NCBI GenBank assembly: GCA_964605235.1
Contig: CAZSBB010000003.1
Location: 124,001 to 188,000, forward strand
Length of the DNA stretch: 64,000 bases
Source: CAZSBB01 sp964605235
GTDB lineage: Bacteria; Planctomycetota; Phycisphaerae; Phycisphaerales; Phycisphaeraceae
Direction: 5' to 3'
The notes beneath the pieces were generated by a model. The model made no database searches, was not told the DNA's origin, and saw nothing but the letters and a program-made list of their open reading frames with translations. This document shows positions 60,282 to 64,000 of this stretch, piece after piece. Position numbers and translations under genes: made by a program. Position 1 is the stretch's first letter. Each line of letters opens with the position of its first letter.

Positions 60282-61967
60282 ATGTATGCAACCCTGCGCG
60301 AATTTCTGACGGCTTTGGAGCGCGAAGGCGAACTGCGGCGCATCGGCGTGCCGGTGTCGCCGAAGCTGGAAATCACCGAGATCGCCGACCGGATGAGCAA
60401 GTCGCCCGCCCCACGGGTCAGCGAATTCGCTCGGCAGTTCGACCCGCGCTTCGCCCATCTGGGAGGTCAGGCGCTGCTGTTTGAGAATGTCGAAGGCGCG
60501 AAATTTCCCCTGGCGATCAACACCTTCGGCAGCTATCGGCGGATGGAAATGGCGCTGGGCTGCACCGACGGCGGGTTCACCCGGCTGGCGGAAAAGATCG
60601 CCCGGATCATCAAGCCTGAGCCGCCGGTGGGTTTGATGGACAAACTCAAGAAGCTGCCGGAGCTGGCGAAGCTGGCGTCCTACACGCCCCGGCTGACGCG
60701 CGGGGGGCGCTGTCAGCAGGTGGTCAAGACGGGCGCCGAGGTCAACCTGTTCGACCTGCCGATTCTCAAATGCTGGCCGGACGACGGCGACCCGCGCACC
60801 TGTGGGTATCCCGTGTCGCCCCAGCAGGCGGGCACGGCGGGAGGCGAAGGCCGCTTCATCACGCTGGGCGGGATGTACACCATTGCGCCCGAGGATGCGG
60901 GGAAAGAAGGGCCGCGCCTGAGCCGGAACATCGGGATGTACCGCGCCCAGCTCGTCGATCGCAATCACACCGCCATGCACTGGCACATGCACCACGACGG
61001 GGCGCGGCATTGGCGAATGTGGAAGCAACTGGGCAAACCGATGCCGCTGGCGATTGTGCTCGGGGGCGAAGCGGTGCTGCCCTATGCCGCCACCGCGCCG
61101 TGCCCGCCGGGGATCAGCGAACTGCTGCTGGCGGGATTCCTCAATGACGCGGGGATCGAGCTGACGCCGTGCAAGACAATTGACCTGCACGTGCCCGCCA
61201 ATGCGGAAATCGTGATCGAAGGTTATGTGAGCACGGAAGCGGGTTTCATCGGCTATGACCCCCGCGCCCCCGGAAGTGTGATCACGGATGGCGCGCCGCT
61301 GGCGTCGCTGGGACCGGGCGCGGTGTTTGAAGGACCGTTTGGCGATCACACCGGGTTCTACTCGCTGCCGGACCGCTATCCGCTGTTCGAGGTGAGCGCC
61401 ATCACGCACGCCCGCGATGCGGTGTATCCCGCGACGGTCGTGGGCCTGCCCCCGCAGGAGGATTACTTCCTGGGCAAGGCGACCGAACGGCTGTTCCTGC
61501 CGCTGCTGCAGACGCTGGTGCATGACATCATCGACTATGACCTGCCGATGTTCGGCGCGTTCCACAACTGTGCCTTCCTCAAGATTCACAAGGAATATCC
61601 GCTGCAGGCCCGGCGGGTGATGCACGCGATCTGGAGCGCCGGGCAGATGGCGTGGACCAAGCTGATCGTGGTGGTGGATGAGGACGTGAACGTGCACGAC
61701 CACGACGCGGTGTGGTTCCACGTGTGCGCCAATGTCGATCCCGGGCGCGATCTGGAAATCGTCAATGGCCCATTGGACATCCTGGACCATGCCGCCCCGC
61801 GGCTGGGCGCCGGGCACAAGCTGGGCATCGACGCGACGCGCAAAATCCCCGGCGAGGAAGTCAACGGCCAACCCATCCGCGACTGGCCCAAACTGCTCAA
61901 GATGGATGACGCGATCAAGCAGCGCGTGACGCAGCGCTGGGCGAGCTATGGGTTCGGGGCAAGGTGA
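60282..61967 (+). CDS. ubiD: UbiD family prenylated-FMN decarboxylase
   Basis: A 561-residue enzyme of the UbiD family, which decarboxylates aromatic or alpha,beta-unsaturated acids using prenylated FMN. The N-terminus YATLREFLTALEREGELRRI is typical. NIGMYRAQLVDRNHTAMHWHMHHDGARH holds the conserved cofactor-contacting residues, EIVIEGYV and GPFGDHTGFYS provide the Glu/Asp of the active site, and KIIVVVDEDVNVHD-type residues (LIVVVDEDVNVHDHDAVW) follow. Length and order fit. UbiX, which makes the cofactor, is not in the window. A ubiquinone/menaquinone or aromatic catabolic role cannot be decided. The start at 60282 has AAGGA nine bases upstream. Confidence 0.93.
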   Translation: MYATLREFLTALEREGELRRIGVPVSPKLEITEIADRMSKSPAPRVSEFARQFDPRFAHLGGQALLFENVEGAKFPLAINTFGSYRRMEMALGCTDGGFTRLAEKIARIIKPEPPVGLMDKLKKLPELAKLASYTPRLTRGGRCQQVVKTGAEVNLFDLPILKCWPDDGDPRTCGYPVSPQQAGTAGGEGRFITLGGMYTIAPEDAGKEGPRLSRNIGMYRAQLVDRNHTAMHWHMHHDGARHWRMWKQLGKPMPLAIVLGGEAVLPYAATAPCPPGISELLLAGFLNDAGIELTPCKTIDLHVPANAEIVIEGYVSTEAGFIGYDPRAPGSVITDGAPLASLGPGAVFEGPFGDHTGFYSLPDRYPLFEVSAITHARDAVYPATVVGLPPQEDYFLGKATERLFLPLLQTLVHDIIDYDLPMFGAFHNCAFLKIHKEYPLQARRVMHAIWSAGQMAWTKLIVVVDEDVNVHDHDAVWFHVCANVDPGRDLEIVNGPLDILDHAAPRLGAGHKLGIDATRKIPGEEVNGQPIRDWPKLLKMDDAIKQRVTQRWASYGFGAR

Positions 61968-62002
61968 CCGCCGCGGCGGCAGCACATGCCCCGTGAACTC
62001 CG

Positions 62003-62353
62003 CTAGGGATGCGGCGTGATGGCGATGATGGTGATCTGCCGCGTCTGCGGGCCATAGCACCAGAACACCCGGTAAGCGCCCGGCGTGCGGTTCTGCACGT
62101 AGGCTTCAAACACCTTCCCGTCGCGTTCGTACGGATGCTCAAGTGAGTGATACTCATGCGTGCGCAAGTCCGGATGACGGGGATTCTCCGTCAGCAGGTC
62201 CAGGCATTTGATCACCTGTTTGAACAATCCCTCGGGCTGGCTGGATTTGCTGGCTTTCGCACGCTGACGGGTGCGCAACGCACGTTGCGCTTGCTCCTGC
62301 AAGTCACTGAAAGCTGCGCTCGCGGCTGGAGTCCAACGCAAGGTGGATGCCAT
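62003..62353 (-). CDS. RelE/ParE-like toxin of a toxin-antitoxin pair
   Basis: A 116-residue small basic protein. The C-terminus AYRVFWCYGPQTRQITIIAITPHP has the RelE/ParE core, with a beta strand, the Arg and an aromatic and the final strand; HPYERDGKVFEAYVQN also fits. RelE-type toxins cut mRNA at the ribosome; ParE types poison gyrase. It lies six bases after the antitoxin gene, antitoxin first as usual. It is convergent with ubiD, 35 bases apart. Confidence 0.7.
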   Translation of the reverse strand: MASTLRWTPAASAAFSDLQEQAQRALRTRQRAKASKSSQPEGLFKQVIKCLDLLTENPRHPDLRTHEYHSLEHPYERDGKVFEAYVQNRTPGAYRVFWCYGPQTRQITIIAITPHP

Positions 62354-62359
62354 CGCGCG

Positions 62360-62635
62360 TCACTCGCTGTCTTCAGTCGCGCGGGCGGCAAGTTTGCGCG
62401 CCTTAGCCAGATTCGGCCCGGCGGTCAGCTTGCCCTGACGAGCCTGTTGCAAGCCCTGACGCACCTGCCCCAAGGCCCGGGGATGGTCATACAGCCACGC
62501 CTCGCGCTCCGGCACCACCCGCGCCAGGGTCACGCGCACCTCAGTTTCGTCAATTTCCTCAACCAATACCGTGCGATTGGCGAACTTCTCCCCCAGCGTG
62601 ATGCGGCCCTTGCTGTCGGTGGTGCGGGTGAGCAT
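62360..62635 (-). CDS. AbrB-like antitoxin of a toxin-antitoxin pair
   Basis: A 91-residue protein beginning LTRTTDSKGRITLGEKFANRTVLVEEIDETEVRVTLARVV, the swapped-hairpin pattern of AbrB/MazE DNA-binding antitoxins. A C-terminal helix-rich part, Gln/Arg/Lys rich, would bind the toxin. AAAGGG is seven bases before the ATG at 62635. The toxin follows six bases downstream. A frame that runs on to 63544 in this phase is a shadow of the esterase gene. Confidence 0.72.
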   Translation of the reverse strand: MLTRTTDSKGRITLGEKFANRTVLVEEIDETEVRVTLARVVPEREAWLYDHPRALGQVRQGLQQARQGKLTAGPNLAKARKLAARATEDSE

Positions 62636-62736
62636 GAGCAAGCCCTTTCCAAGGCGATATCGACATTCTAGCTCATGGACCCAAGGTGGACCAGTGGGAA
62701 ATTCCCACTTATGCCCGATGGCGTGCAACCGGACAG

Positions 62737-63708
62737 CTACAACTGCGCCAAAAACTGCAACGTCCGATCCACGAACCCCGGCAGGCTCTCGTGCCCGAAG
62801 TCGGGGTAGATCACCGTTTCCTTGGGCGACTTGATCTTGTTGAACGCGGCAAACTGCGTCGACGGCGGGCAAATGGTGTCCATCAGGCCCACGCCCATCA
62901 TCACCTGCGCCTGGATGCGCGGCGCCAGGTGCTGAATGTCGATGTACCCCAGCCGGCGGAACCACTCGGCGTGCTGTTCGTGGCGCGGGTCGAACAGGCG
63001 GAAGAAAATCGACAGCTCTTCGTACGCCCCTTTGGCGAGGTCCATCTCCCACACGCGCTGGTAATCGCACAGGAAGGGAAACACGGGGGCGGCACGCTTG
63101 ATGCGCGGCTCCAGCGCGGCGCACGCGAGCGTCAGCGCTCCGCCCTGCGACCCGCCAAAGCAGCCGACGCGCTCGGCGTCGACCTCCGGCAGGTTCATCA
63201 CGATGCCCGCGAGTTGTGCGGTGTCGAGGAAGATGTGGCGAAACAGCAGTTGGTCCGGCCCCTCCGCCAAACCCCGGATGATGTGCCCGCGCAGGGTGTT
63301 GCCTTTGACCCCGCCCAGGTCTTCGCTTTGGCCGCCTTGTCCGCGGCAGTCCAGGGAAGCGATGGAGAAGCCCAGGGCGACGTAGGGCAGTTTGTCGTGC
63401 CAGTCGCTGCTGGAGCCGGAGTAGCCGTGGAACTGCACAACCGCCGGGTGCGGGGCAGGGGTCGATCCCTGGGGCCGGCGCGGGCGCAGGTACTTGGCGT
63501 GGATGCGGGCGCCGCGGACGCCGGTGAAGTACAGATGGAAGCACTCGGCGAAGGGAGTCTGGTATTCGGCGGGCACCAGTTCGAGCTGCGGATCGACGGC
63601 GCGCATTTCCGCCAGGGCGCGGGTCCAGTAGTCGTCAAAATCGGTCGGCCGGGGGTTGATGCCGGGGTAGGTCTTGAGTTTGTCCAGAGGCATGTCGATC
63701 AGGGGCAT
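62737..63708 (-). CDS. Acetylxylan esterase/cephalosporin-C deacetylase family (CE7)
   Basis: A 323-residue alpha/beta hydrolase of carbohydrate esterase family 7, which removes acetyl groups from xylo-oligosaccharides. The Ser is in CFGGSQGGAL (Ser187), the Asp in MGVGLMDTICPP (Asp277) and the His in PDFGHES (His306), all at CE7 positions. RGQGGQSED is the conserved RGQ segment and FHGYSGSSSDW the oxyanion loop. The length of about 320 fits. No signal peptide is seen, so it acts in the cytoplasm on imported oligosaccharides. TGGAG nine bases upstream supports the start. It adds a hemicellulose link to this polysaccharide-rich window. Confidence 0.92.
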   Translation of the reverse strand: MPLIDMPLDKLKTYPGINPRPTDFDDYWTRALAEMRAVDPQLELVPAEYQTPFAECFHLYFTGVRGARIHAKYLRPRRPQGSTPAPHPAVVQFHGYSGSSSDWHDKLPYVALGFSIASLDCRGQGGQSEDLGGVKGNTLRGHIIRGLAEGPDQLLFRHIFLDTAQLAGIVMNLPEVDAERVGCFGGSQGGALTLACAALEPRIKRAAPVFPFLCDYQRVWEMDLAKGAYEELSIFFRLFDPRHEQHAEWFRRLGYIDIQHLAPRIQAQVMMGVGLMDTICPPSTQFAAFNKIKSPKETVIYPDFGHESLPGFVDRTLQFLAQL

Positions 63709-63942
63709 GGTCAGCTACTCCAGGAACAGGTGCGTGGGGGAATGGTTGATAGGCGCGGCAGTTTAGCGATTCAGGCGCGCGCGCGGCAGCCACGGGCGCG
63801 AAGCGTCAGCAACGGACAGCGCGTTTGAACGTCATCCCACCACTGGGCAAACTGACGGATGCCCGGTAACCCGGCGCCCGCTGCGTCGTTGCCGTTTCGG
63901 GTCTGTAGCCCCTGTTCGACCCAGGGCAGGATTTGCAGCGCG

Positions 63943-63971
63943 TTGTGACCGGCAGCGGCTGGACTTATAAT
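63943..63971 (+). promoter_or_regulatory. Sigma-70-type promoter reading off the window end
   Basis: TTGTGA (63943-63948), a 17-base spacer and a perfect TATAAT (63966-63971). It would drive a gene starting beyond 64000. The 292 bases between the esterase start and the window end hold no other feature I can support. Confidence 0.65.
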
Positions 63972-64000
63972 TCACCCTTTCGTTTCCCAGCTTAAGCGGG

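Noticed and set aside
59916..62060. Long open frame of 714 codons on the minus strand
   Set aside because: It is opposite DoxX and UbiD genes, which both have clear family motifs.
62360..63544. A 394-codon frame on the minus strand in the antitoxin phase
   Set aside because: Only the last 91 codons look like a protein (AbrB-type). The rest is a shadow of the CE7 esterase gene, which has its full catalytic triad in another phase.

Overview
The window is about 64 kb of GC-rich (roughly 65%) bacterial chromosome with close-packed genes on both strands and no rRNA, tRNA, phage or transposase gene that I can see. The gene mix points to Planctomycetota, most likely class Phycisphaerae or a relative (inference). 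It has several LacI and AraC regulators placed beside secreted carbohydrate-active proteins, four orphan prepilin-like proteins with a FTL(I/V)E signal and a C-terminal DGH motif, large secreted proteins with discoidin-like or LamG-like domains, and DegT, URO-D and amidohydrolase genes outside their textbook pathways.

Layout. 1-2.3 kb: small membrane protein, MotA/ExbB-like membrane protein and an acyltransferase behind a G12 tract. 2.4-20.7 kb: a polysaccharide-use region (LacI, pseudopilin, GH16 hydrolase, VOC protein, clan-A-type glycosidase, an unknown 935-residue secreted protein, a GH78 rhamnosidase-like protein, a second pseudopilin, a second LacI, a secreted protein and a URO-D-family protein). 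A shared operator, TGAGCAA-N3-TTGCTCA, ties parts of it together. 20.7-23.5 kb: membrane protein and ABC-2 permease. 23.7-32 kb: a third LacI, a pseudopilin and a pectate-lyase-like beta-helix in one operon, then AraC, DegT aminotransferase, a duplicated amidohydrolase and a TIM-barrel isomerase. 32-49.8 kb: YgfZ, PhyH, AraC, MtnA, nitrilase, a LamG/CARDB secreted protein, a SWIM-SNF2 helicase, an M16 homologue without its zinc site, CoaB, YhcH, nucleoside hydrolase, a sugar isomerase and a pseudopilin with a Gly/Asn/Asp and Trp-rich tail. 50-55.7 kb: lipoproteins, HolA, an orphan FixJ-type regulator, a zinc-ribbon protein and an O-methyltransferase. 55.8-58.8 kb: nucleotidyltransferase, a 66-residue protein that is almost entirely a Tat-like signal, a PqqD-like protein and an HprK-like kinase. 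58.9-64 kb: ProC, DoxX, UbiD, a toxin-antitoxin pair and a CE7 esterase.

Most likely novel system: the cluster at 55873-58788 looks like a peptide-modification or peptide-export module with a minimal Tat-type precursor. The second theme is the repeated cassette of LacI regulator, pseudopilin and secreted polysaccharide enzyme, with recognisable operators. The third is intergenic DNA: three 154-bp MITE-like elements and nine long palindromes of two other families, which occupy all four of the wider hairpin-bearing convergent junctions not served by an ordinary terminator.
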